DNA from: DASYYE01 sp035946955
Lineage (GTDB): Bacteria > Actinomycetota > Actinomycetes > Streptosporangiales > Streptosporangiaceae
DNA length: 25,427 nucleotides
Assembly: GCA_035946955.1 (NCBI GenBank)
Contig: DASYYE010000455.1
Span: 1-25,427, forward strand
Direction: 5' to 3'
Part shown: in pieces, positions 6,891 through 12,159 of the stretch
How positions within the stretch are numbered: position 1 is the stretch's first letter
Layout: every line of letters begins with the position of its first letter
Notes under the pieces: generated by a model
The model's input: the letters and a program-made list of their open reading frames with translations, nothing else
Databases searched by the model: none
What the model was told of the DNA's origin: nothing
Program-made: the position numbers and the translations under genes

Positions 6891-7072
6891 GGGGTCACCG
6901 CCGCAAGGTGTGCGTCGGCGTCCTTGATGGCATCCGGCTTGCCGAGCCGGCCAGGCCCTTCCCAGCCGCAGGTGCAGCGGGCGAAGGGCATCTCGCCGTC
7001 TGCGCTGTTGGCCTGGGTGATCCGGCGGTGGCCGATGTGGGTGTGGTGGCGCTCCCAGTTCTCGGCGCTCAC
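6887..7072 (-). CDS. small CxCGW-type phage protein, 61 aa
   Basis: GTG at 7072 overlaps the upstream stop as GTGA. Residues 31-40 read ARCTCGWEGP, followed by IKDADAHLAAV. The C-x-C-G-W-x(n)-A-x-x-x-H arrangement resembles the protein at 860-1057. His-rich N-terminus (ERHHTHIGHRR). Possible metal-binding micro-protein, function unknown. Confidence 0.6.
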   Translation of the reverse strand: MSAENWERHHTHIGHRRITQANSADGEMPFARCTCGWEGPGRLGKPDAIKDADAHLAAVTP

Positions 7073-7269
7073 CGCGCCACCGCCGCATGCTTCCCGCCCG
7101 GCAGCAGCCGACCCAGGGCACACCCGGCGGCCTGGACCGCCACACTGTCCAGCGGGCCGTCCACCAGGCTCTTGCACACCGCGCGGACGTCGAGCGCGAG
7201 GCCCGCGCCCAGGGCCGTGTCCATCTCGCCGAAGAGGTCGCGGAGGGCGGCCTCACGGTCCGGGCTCAC
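7069..7269 (-). CDS. hypothetical small protein, 66 aa
   Basis: GTG at 7269 overlaps the upstream stop as GTGA. The sequence is helical (REAALRDLFGEMDTALGAG, LDSVAVQAAGCALGRLL) with no recognised motif. Support comes from the unbroken start/stop coupling on both sides. Confidence 0.5.
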   Translation of the reverse strand: MSPDREAALRDLFGEMDTALGAGLALDVRAVCKSLVDGPLDSVAVQAAGCALGRLLPGGKHAAVAR

Positions 7270-7724
7270 CGGGCACCAGCGGAGTCGAGAGCCTTGGCCG
7301 CAGCCGGGAGGGCAGGCCGCAGCAGCGGCCCGCAGTCCCACTCCACGACGTCAACCGTTTCGGTGACCTTCTCCACGACGGCCGGGGTGACGACCTTCTC
7401 GACCTCGCGCTCCTCAGTGCCGACCACTCGGCGGGTGCAGACCGCGTCGCGCCAGGCGTTCAGCTTGACCTTCAGCCCGGCGATACGGCCGGTGAGTTCG
7501 AGGTATGCCTGCGAGTTGTCGCTGTCCCACACCCTCTTTGCGAAGGTGCAGGGCAGGGCACGGACGGCAGCGGCCAGCGTGTCCTTGTCGTCTTGCATGT
7601 ACCAGGAGATCTCGTCGCTGCGGCCGTCGAACGGCAGCGGGAGTTCGGGGTGGTCTTCGAGCGCGGTGGCGAGCTGGCGCAGGCCGTCGATGTAGGCGGC
7701 GCGCTCATCTTGGGGGTCTGACAC
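7266..7724 (-). CDS. hypothetical phage protein, 152 aa
   Basis: GTG at 7724 is preceded by GGAGAA at suitable spacing and follows the only real gap in this operon. The N-terminal 35 residues are helical (AAYIDGLRQLATALEDHPELP), the middle holds a predicted beta-rich domain, and residues 100-130 are Val/Glu-rich (EREVEKVVTPAVVEKVTETVD). Resembles hypothetical proteins in actinophage early regions; function unknown. Confidence 0.65.
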   Translation of the reverse strand: MSDPQDERAAYIDGLRQLATALEDHPELPLPFDGRSDEISWYMQDDKDTLAAAVRALPCTFAKRVWDSDNSQAYLELTGRIAGLKVKLNAWRDAVCTRRVVGTEEREVEKVVTPAVVEKVTETVDVVEWDCGPLLRPALPAAAKALDSAGAR

Positions 7725-7753
7725 GGTATTCTCCGATCTGTCGATGTGACGTG

Positions 7754-7780
7754 GTGGCCGCTCTCTGTGGGGGCGGCCAC
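7754..7780. promoter_or_regulatory. 8-bp stem hairpin in the only gap of the early operon
   Basis: GTGGCCGC (7754-7761) and GCGGCCAC (7773-7780) pair perfectly around an 11-nt loop, between the stop at 7787 and the GTG at 7724. No T-run follows on the minus strand, so it could be an attenuator, a processing site or a weak terminator that sets the xis level apart from downstream genes. Confidence 0.5.
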
Positions 7781-7786
7781 ACGGCT

Positions 7787-8020
7787 TTATGCGGGCTCAG
7801 GCCGGTCGGGTGCGACGCGGCAGATGAGCGATTTGGTGTACCCCCGGTAGTCGCTGCCGAGCGCGACGACCTCCGCGAGGAACGGGCCCATGAACTCGGT
7901 GGCCGGGCAGAGGACCCGGTCTCCGGCTTCGAGGGGGCTGCCGTAGCGGTAGGTCAGTGCCGGGCCAGAGAGCAGGCCGGTGGGGGTCGCCTTGCGGACC
8001 TGGACGGTGTACTCGCTCAT
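7787..8020 (-). CDS. hypothetical small beta-rich protein, 77 aa
   Basis: ATG at 8020 overlaps the xis-like stop as ATGA. The sequence (EYTVQVRKATPTG, YRYGSPLEAGDRVLCPA, GPFLAEVVALGSDYRGYTKSL) reads like an SH3-type small barrel, as seen in many phage accessory proteins. No assigned function. It shares the leaderless xis transcript. Confidence 0.65.
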   Translation of the reverse strand: MSEYTVQVRKATPTGLLSGPALTYRYGSPLEAGDRVLCPATEFMGPFLAEVVALGSDYRGYTKSLICRVAPDRPEPA

Positions 8021-8238
8021 GACGCAGGTGTGGCGACGTGGCGGTTGCGCTTGATGAACGCGTCGACATCCGCCTGCGCGACACGGCGCCCGGCCTGCCT
8101 GGTGTGGGGCGGCAGGCTGACATAGGCGAGCTCGCCGCACCCCATCAGCTCGTAGATCTTGTCTTTGCCGATCCCGAGCTGTTCCATCGCCTCGGCAACA
8201 GTCAGCAGCTTCGGTGGGGCCAGGGTGCCATCTGTCAT
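8017..8238 (-). CDS. xis: excisionase-like MerR/HTH protein, 73 aa
   Basis: It probably directs the integrase towards excision and may regulate its own promoter. Residues 11-65 form the small winged-helix fold of excisionases: LLTVAEAMEQLGIGKDKIYELM, then a wing with GELAYVSL and RRVAQADVDAFIKR. ATG at 8238 is chosen because a consensus promoter (TTGACA, 18 nt, TACGTT) ends 8 nt upstream, giving a leaderless mRNA; a longer upstream frame lacks support. Its operator-like palindrome recurs beside the att core, which fits a Xis. It could alternatively be only a regulator. Confidence 0.8.
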   Translation of the reverse strand: MTDGTLAPPKLLTVAEAMEQLGIGKDKIYELMGCGELAYVSLPPHTRQAGRRVAQADVDAFIKRNRHVATPAS

Positions 8239-8371
8239 GGCATGGAAACGTACGCGTACGTTGGCATCCGTGTCAACGGCTTCGGTGACACTTCCGTCAG
8301 GGACTAGCCGGGTCCGCGTACGAGTGTTAGCGTGCGCGCAGGTACGCACACGTGGTTAGCGAGGCCCCGCC
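8239..8371. promoter_or_regulatory. divergent control region between xis-like and XRE-type genes
   Basis: On the minus strand a TTGACA box (8276-8271) and a TACGTT box (8252-8247) with an 18-nt spacer form a near-consensus promoter whose start would fall next to the ATG at 8238. A perfect 16-bp palindrome AACGTACGCGTACGTT (8247-8262) covers the -10 box. Related CGTACG-type sequences (8313-8319 and around 8340-8347) lie towards the plus-strand regulator, where TTAGCG occurs twice. It is probably the lysogeny/excision switch. Confidence 0.75.
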
Positions 8372-8374
8372 GTG

Positions 8375-8779
8375 ATGACGACACCGACGACCCCGCAGCA
8401 ACCGCCTGAGATGGAACTGATCCGCCGCCGCCGGGAAGATGCCGTGCCGCGGCTGTCGATGCGCGAGGCGGCGCGCCGCGCTGGCATCTCGTCGCCCTGG
8501 TGGCGGGTGCTGGAGACCGGCATCCGCCGCGTCAAGGGCCAGGACTTCCCCGAGTCCGCGAACGACGAGACGCTCGCCCGCATGGCCCTGGTCGTCGGCG
8601 TCACGGCGGAGGAGCTGGCGGCAGCCGGGCGGCCGGGCGCGGCGGCGAGGCTGGGGAAGCTGGCCGACGCGGGCCCGGACCCGGCCGCCCAGATCGCGGA
8701 GATTGTCCGGCAGTCACCCGATTTCAGTAACAGGCAAAAGCGGCACCTTATAGAACTGCTGGAACGCGGGTCAAGGTAA
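8375..8779 (+). CDS. XRE-type HTH regulator (putative immunity repressor), 134 aa
   Basis: A helix-turn-helix domain spans about residues 27-80 (SMREAARRAGISSPWWRVLETG, then DETLARMALVVGVTAEELAAAG), typical of Cro/C1-type regulators that sit beside actinophage integrases. The C-terminal half is a short helical region without peptidase residues, so no self-cleaving domain. Start: ATG at 8375, or the adjoining GTG at 8372. It is divergent from the xis-like gene and likely represses the early promoter over the 16-bp palindrome, although which of the two proteins binds it is not shown. Confidence 0.75.
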   Translation: MTTPTTPQQPPEMELIRRRREDAVPRLSMREAARRAGISSPWWRVLETGIRRVKGQDFPESANDETLARMALVVGVTAEELAAAGRPGAAARLGKLADAGPDPAAQIAEIVRQSPDFSNRQKRHLIELLERGSR

Positions 8780-8867
8780 GAAACACGTGTCGCAACAGTA
8801 AGCAAACCGGCGGCTAATACGAAACGTCCCACTACTGACGGTAATACCGGGAGGGGTGGGGGGAAAT

Positions 8868-9020
8868 ATGAAGACAGTGGTGGTTTATGCCATTGGTGCC
8901 ACCGTTGGGATTGTGGCTGCCGGGGCTTACCTGCGCTGGGCGGTCACGCCGTGCCTGATCGCGTTCTGGGCGGGCCGGCAGGTTGGGAGGATCAATGCCA
9001 GGAAGACGCCAGCAGGGTGA
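8868..9020 (+). CDS. small membrane protein overlapping int, 50 aa
   Basis: ATG at 8868 follows a GGGAGG/GGGG-rich ribosome site. The translation begins MKTVVVYAIGATVGIVAAGA and continues YLRWAVTPCLIAFWAG before a basic end (RQVGRINARKTPAG). It holds one or two hydrophobic segments and overlaps the integrase start by 26 nt, suggesting coupled expression. Small membrane ORFs immediately upstream of int occur in actinomycete elements; function unknown. Confidence 0.6.
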   Translation: MKTVVVYAIGATVGIVAAGAYLRWAVTPCLIAFWAGRQVGRINARKTPAG

Positions 9021-10137
9021 GGGGAGTGTCTACCACCGCAAGGACCGCGGCCAGTGGGTCGCGGTCGCGGACCTCGGGCGCAAGGGCGGCAAGCGGGACC
9101 GGCGCGAGTTCACCGCTCCCACGCCAGGGGAGGCCCTGGAGAAACGGGACAAGTTCCTCGACCGGCGCCGCGACGGCTTCACCATGCCGAAAGGCCGCCA
9201 GCCCTATGTCAGCGAATGGATGCTGCACTGGCTGCACAACGTCGCCAAGCGGAAGGTCGCGGCCACCACGTGGGAGAAGTCCTACCGGCAGAAAGTCACC
9301 GACCTCATCTGCCCGTTCTTCGAGTCCGTGGTGCTGCCCGAGCTGGCCGAGGACGACATCGAAGCGTGGCACGCCCACCTTGAGGAAACCATCAGCGAGC
9401 GCACCGGCCAGCCGCTGTCGGCGTCCACGATCGGGCAGGCCCACCGGATCATGTCTACGGCCATCAAGGCCGCAGTGGTGCGGGGAAGGCTGCCCCGTAA
9501 CCCGGTCAGCAACGTCACGCCGCCGCAGGTGACCGAACGCGAGTTCGACCTGCCATCACAGGCGGACGTGAAGTGCATCCTGAAGGAGTGCGAGACGTGG
9601 CCGCGCGGGGACCGGTGGGTGCTGGCGGTCACCACCGGCCTGCGGCAGGGTGAGCGCCTGGCGCTGGAGTGGAAGCGGGACATCCACCTCCGGCCGCCCG
9701 CGTCGGTGAGCGTGCGCAAGTCCGCGGCACGGGTGAAGGGTGAGCGGATCGTGAAGGCGCCGAAGTCGGCGGCATCACTGCGGTCGGTGCCGCTCGCCGC
9801 TGTCGCGGTGCGGGCGCTGGCCCGGGGCCGCAAGGACCAGGTGGCGAGCATCAGCGACCTCGTGTACACCGACGCCAAGGGGCAGCCGGTCCACCCGCGC
9901 GCCGACTGGCAGGACTGGCAGGACCTGCTTGCGAAGCTCGGCCTGCCGCGGTACCGGGTGCACGACTGCCGGCACGTCTACGCGACGATGCTGCTGGAGG
10001 CCGGCGTGGACCCGCGGGTTGTGCAGGCGATGCTGGGGCACTCGACGGGGGTGCTGCTGAAGCGGTACCAGCACGTGCGGCCGGTGCTGCACCAGCAGGT
10101 CGCCGACGTGATCGATGGGCTGTTCGGTGGCGGGTGA
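8995..10137 (+). CDS. int: tyrosine-type site-specific integrase, 380 aa
   Basis: It recombines attP with the 3' end of a host tRNA gene, apparently tRNA-Lys(TTT). An N-terminal arm-binding region (about 1-65, GSVYHRKDRGQWVAV), a SAM-like core-binding domain (70-175) and a catalytic domain (185-375) are present. The full catalytic set is visible: R217 in TTGLRQGE, K257, H323 and R326 in VHDCRH, H349 in LGHS, Y358 in KRYQH. ATG at 8995 is preceded by GGGAGG. The length is typical of actinomycete integrases. The att core lies 125 nt downstream of the stop. Confidence 0.95.
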   Translation: MPGRRQQGEGSVYHRKDRGQWVAVADLGRKGGKRDRREFTAPTPGEALEKRDKFLDRRRDGFTMPKGRQPYVSEWMLHWLHNVAKRKVAATTWEKSYRQKVTDLICPFFESVVLPELAEDDIEAWHAHLEETISERTGQPLSASTIGQAHRIMSTAIKAAVVRGRLPRNPVSNVTPPQVTEREFDLPSQADVKCILKECETWPRGDRWVLAVTTGLRQGERLALEWKRDIHLRPPASVSVRKSAARVKGERIVKAPKSAASLRSVPLAAVAVRALARGRKDQVASISDLVYTDAKGQPVHPRADWQDWQDLLAKLGLPRYRVHDCRHVYATMLLEAGVDPRVVQAMLGHSTGVLLKRYQHVRPVLHQQVADVIDGLFGGG

Positions 10138-10163
10138 TGCCAGCCATGGTGCCAGCCCACAGA
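10136..10163. promoter_or_regulatory. putative integrase arm-type sites, int side
   Basis: GCCAGCC occurs twice with a 12-bp period (10139-10145 and 10151-10157). This 28-bp block is repeated at 10347-10374, on the other side of the tRNA core, with 25 of 28 positions identical. Direct, paired repeats flanking a core are the hallmark of tyrosine-integrase arm sites. Assignment is by pattern only. Confidence 0.5.
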
Positions 10164-10172
10164 ACGGATGTG

Positions 10173-10249
10173 CGCGTACGTATACCTATGGTTTTGGGTG
10201 GGCATCCTGCTCCCACTCAGGCAAGTGTCCACCTGTGCGTACGTACGCG
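10173..10249. promoter_or_regulatory. inverted CGCGTACGTA/TACGTACGCG pair (putative Xis sites)
   Basis: CGCGTACGTA at 10173-10182 is exactly inverted at 10240-10249, where a 12-bp palindrome GCGTACGTACGC (10237-10248) is embedded. The 12-mer ACGTACGCGTAC at 10241-10252 is identical to 8248-8259 inside the xis-promoter palindrome. The location between the int-side arm repeats and the core is where excisionase sites lie in lambda-type attP arms. Confidence 0.55.
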
Positions 10250-10261
10250 TACCGGCGTCCG

Positions 10262-10311
10262 GCGGACTTTTAATCCGTGGGTTCAGGGTTCGAGCCCCTG
10301 GCGCCCCACCA
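10262..10311 (+). other. attachment-site core: 3' 50 nt of tRNA-Lys(TTT)
   Basis: From the anticodon stem onward the sequence is a good tRNA: stem 10262-10266/10274-10278, loop CTTTTAA (anticodon TTT), T-arm CAGGG-TTCGAGC-CCCTG (10284-10300), acceptor strand GCGCCCC and encoded CCA (10308-10311). No D-arm or 5' acceptor strand exists upstream, so it is not a functional tRNA. Its position just after int marks it as the att core that restores the host tRNA on integration. Confidence 0.85.
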
Positions 10312-10346
10312 GGTGAGCGGCCATATGGCCAGAACGGAGCAAGATC

Positions 10347-10374
10347 GATGCCAGCCATGACGCCAGCCCAGAGA
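10347..10374. promoter_or_regulatory. putative integrase arm-type sites, distal side
   Basis: Second copy of the 28-bp block found at 10136-10163, with the GCCAGCC pair at 10350-10356 and 10362-10368 in the same orientation. It overlaps the first codons of the lipoprotein gene. Its presence beyond the core is what suggests a complete attP. Confidence 0.5.
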
Positions 10375-10845
10375 GCCATAACCGTCCTCGCCGCCGCCTT
10401 CCTCGCTGCCTGTGGCACCGCGTCTCACGGTGCCGTGAGCGCGCCGCACACCAGCGCGCCGCACACCAGCGCGGCACTGTCATGCCACCAGCAGTACGAG
10501 ACATGGAAGCACGGTGCCGTGAGGGGGGCCGCCAGCCGGCTGGAGACGGCACTGCGCCGCGTCCAGGCGCAGGGCGCGGTGGACGACTTGCCGCGGATGG
10601 TGTCGGCGCTGCGGTCGGCCGGGCGTGCAGCACAGGAGGTGGCCGCGGTGCCGCCGCCGCGCTGCGCCGACCCGGCCGGGGACTACGGGAAGATGCTCAC
10701 CCTGATCCAGGCGGCCGGGGACAACGCCCGGTCGGCGAGCGGCCTGGGCGGGATCCTCCTCGCGGAAGTCCCGCTGAAGAACATCCCGGCCGTGGAGAAG
10801 CAGCTCGGCGCCGAGCTGGACCGCACGGTCGGCAAGAGCCACTAG
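10348..10845 (+). CDS. putative lipoprotein, 165 aa
   Basis: ATG at 10348 follows CGGAGC at good spacing. A signal peptide (RAITVLAAAFLAAC, lipobox LAAC with C22) predicts a lipid-anchored extracytoplasmic protein. The mature part starts with a low-complexity SAPHTSAPHTSA segment (a duplicated 15-bp unit, 10438-10467), then a mostly helical domain with C43 and C104. The function is unknown. Lipoproteins next to int/attP in temperate phages are often lysogenic-conversion or superinfection-exclusion genes, which is only an inference here. Its stop overlaps the convergent GntR stop by 4 nt. Confidence 0.75.
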   Translation: MPAMTPAQRAITVLAAAFLAACGTASHGAVSAPHTSAPHTSAALSCHQQYETWKHGAVRGAASRLETALRRVQAQGAVDDLPRMVSALRSAGRAAQEVAAVPPPRCADPAGDYGKMLTLIQAAGDNARSASGLGGILLAEVPLKNIPAVEKQLGAELDRTVGKSH

Positions 10846-11099
10846 AACCCGGCGCCGCCCTCGCCGGGCGGCCGGTAGCCCTGCACGTAGGTGCCCCACC
10901 CCTGGACCGTCTCGATCAGGCCCTCGCCGCGCAGGATGTGCAGGGCCTTGCGCACCGTGCCGATCGCGACCCCGAAGTCCGCGGCCATGTAACGCTCCCC
11001 CGGCAGCCGCCCGGTCAGCTCACCGTCAGCGATCCGCTGGCGCAGGATCGCTGCGAGCTGCCGGTACGGCGGCACGGGCAGGTCATGGTCCACGGTCAT
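10842..11099 (-). CDS. minimal GntR-family repressor, 85 aa
   Basis: A winged-helix domain fills the protein: VPPYRQLAAILRQRIADGEL (residues 9-28), RLPGERYMAADFGVAIGTVRKALHIL (31-56) and a wing with GWGTYVQ. No effector-binding C-terminal domain exists, unlike typical 230-250-aa GntR regulators. Such short forms resemble the KorSA-like repressors of actinomycete conjugative elements and control transfer operons. It is divergent from the operon starting at 11186. The ATG at 11099 lies 6 nt after a TACGGT box, suggesting a leaderless mRNA. Confidence 0.85.
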   Translation of the reverse strand: MTVDHDLPVPPYRQLAAILRQRIADGELTGRLPGERYMAADFGVAIGTVRKALHILRGEGLIETVQGWGTYVQGYRPPGEGGAGF

Positions 11100-11185
11100 G
11101 CGCTGACCGTACATCTGCGTGGGTAACCAACCCGTAGCCTGACGCACCATAGAGCACCTTGGATATCTAGGTCTATGATGCGCCC
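11100..11185. promoter_or_regulatory. divergent promoter region of gntR and the transfer-like operon
   Basis: On the plus strand TATGAT (11174-11179) ends 6 nt before the ATG at 11186, as expected for a leaderless actinobacterial promoter. A dyad ACCT-N9-AGGT (11156-11172) sits in the spacer and GGGT-N5-ACCC (11121-11133) lies closer to gntR; both are candidate operators. No convincing -35 box is seen. Confidence 0.5.
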
Positions 11186-11365
11186 ATGGACGCCGCGCTG
11201 GAGCCCGAGGACCTGGAACGCGAGTTCCCCGGCTGGGTGGTGTGGGTCACCGCTGGCCGCCTGTGGTACGCGCGGCGGCTCAAGCAGCCGCAGGTGACGT
11301 TGCGCTCTGACGGCCCCGGCGGGCTGCGGCAGGAGATCCGCGCACATGTGGAGGGGGAGCTATGA
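11186..11365 (+). CDS. small PGWxVW/WYARR-type protein, 59 aa
   Basis: The first gene of the plus-strand operon; its ATG is directly downstream of a TATGAT box. The core EREFPGWVVWVTAGRLWYAR (residues 11-30) matches the core of the 135-aa protein at 11752-12159 (EKDWPGWQVW, then TWYARR), so the two are paralogues. This small domain is common in actinomycete mobile elements and prophages, function unknown. Ends ATGA onto the next gene. Confidence 0.7.
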   Translation: MDAALEPEDLEREFPGWVVWVTAGRLWYARRLKQPQVTLRSDGPGGLRQEIRAHVEGEL

Positions 11366-11574
11366 CCACCCTGGAGAAGCTAGACGAGTCCCGCGACCGG
11401 TTAATGGCGGCCCACCCGGACCGTGAGGTCTGGTGGCTGCCCGAGTACGACGGCGGCCGGCAGCGGGTCACCTGGCACTCCCGGCCACGGGGCGCGCCGA
11501 ACGCGGACCTCCACGCCGGCACCGCGGAGGAGCTGGCCCGGCGCATCGCCGCCAGCCACTCTGAGGACTCATGA
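11362..11574 (+). CDS. small hypothetical protein, 70 aa
   Basis: ATG at 11362 overlaps the preceding stop (ATGA). The order of elements (RLMAAHPDREVWWLPEYDGGRQRVTWHSR, then TAEELARRIA) resembles its neighbours' layout: a W-rich beta hairpin followed by a helix beginning with an acidic/Leu pattern. It may be a third, diverged member of the same small-domain family. No function assigned. Confidence 0.65.
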   Translation: MTTLEKLDESRDRLMAAHPDREVWWLPEYDGGRQRVTWHSRPRGAPNADLHAGTAEELARRIAASHSEDS

Positions 11575-11687
11575 TCACCAGCGTGTGGCCGTACGTGGCC
11601 ATCCTCGCCCTCTTCGCCGTCACCTACCCGGCCGCCGTGGGCGTCCACTGGCTGCGGGCCCGGCTGCGGCGCCCCGGCCGCGACTGA
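11571..11687 (+). CDS. tiny single-pass membrane protein, 38 aa
   Basis: ATG at 11571 overlaps the preceding stop as ATGA. The translation begins MITSVWPYVAILALFAVTYP and ends in a basic tail (WLRARLRRPGRD). One membrane helix with positive inside. Translational coupling and actinobacterial-type composition support it; function unknown. Confidence 0.6.
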   Translation: MITSVWPYVAILALFAVTYPAAVGVHWLRARLRRPGRD

Positions 11688-11694
11688 CACTGAC

Positions 11695-11730
11695 GGCCCC
11701 GGGCTGCGCTGCTACCACGCGCCCGGGGCC
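11695..11730. promoter_or_regulatory. 10-bp stem hairpin between coupled gene blocks
   Basis: GGCCCCGGGC (11695-11704) and GCCCGGGGCC (11721-11730) pair perfectly around a 16-nt loop. It begins 8 nt after the stop at 11687 and ends just upstream of the AAGGAGGGG ribosome site for 11752. No T-run follows, so it is more likely an attenuator or mRNA-stability element than a full terminator. Confidence 0.5.
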
Positions 11731-11751
11731 TGACCCCTGCAAGGAGGGGCT

Positions 11752-12159
11752 ATGGGAAACCGTATAGAACGGCCCGGCACCGGATCTACAGCCGAGGCCG
11801 TCATCCAGGCAGAGAAGGACTGGCCGGGCTGGCAGGTCTGGGCGGACGCCAGCAGGCTCGGCGCCACCTGGTACGCCCGGCGGCACGACCAGCGCAGCGG
11901 CACGCTCGCGGCGGCCAGCGTGGGCGGCCTGCGTGACCGCGTCGCCCGGTGGGTGCTGGAGACTCCGTCGGCGGTCCTCCCCGAGGAGGAGCTGAGGGCG
12001 CTGCGCCACTTCTGGGGCGACCGCTACGGCATGGACTGGGTCGACGGCGTCTTCGGCGCCCTCGGCCGGCACGAGGGTGCGCAGTTGCTCCAGTCGCGGA
12101 CGGCGGCCGGGCTCGTGCCGCTGATGGAGGAAGACGGCCGCGCCCAGGAGGGCGTGTGA
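11752..12159 (+). CDS. PGWxVW/WYARR-type protein, 135 aa
   Basis: ATG at 11752 follows AAGGAGGGG. Residues 20-50 hold DWPGWQVWADASRLGATWYA and then RRHDQ, matching the 59-aa protein upstream. The C-terminal 80 residues are mostly helical (LRDRVARWVLE, LRALRHFWGDRYG, VFGALGRHEGAQLL). No function known. It immediately precedes and is coupled to the DUF2637 gene, as is common in transfer-type operons. Confidence 0.7.
   Translation: MGNRIERPGTGSTAEAVIQAEKDWPGWQVWADASRLGATWYARRHDQRSGTLAAASVGGLRDRVARWVLETPSAVLPEEELRALRHFWGDRYGMDWVDGVFGALGRHEGAQLLQSRTAAGLVPLMEEDGRAQEGV

Noticed and set aside
10262..10311. Functional tRNA-Lys gene
   Set aside because: The 5' acceptor strand and D-arm are absent; only the 3' part from the anticodon stem onward is present, as in an att core.
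10319..10330. 12-bp palindrome GGCCATATGGCC as an operator
   Set aside because: It is adjacent to the att core but has no second copy near a promoter in the window and may be chance at this length.
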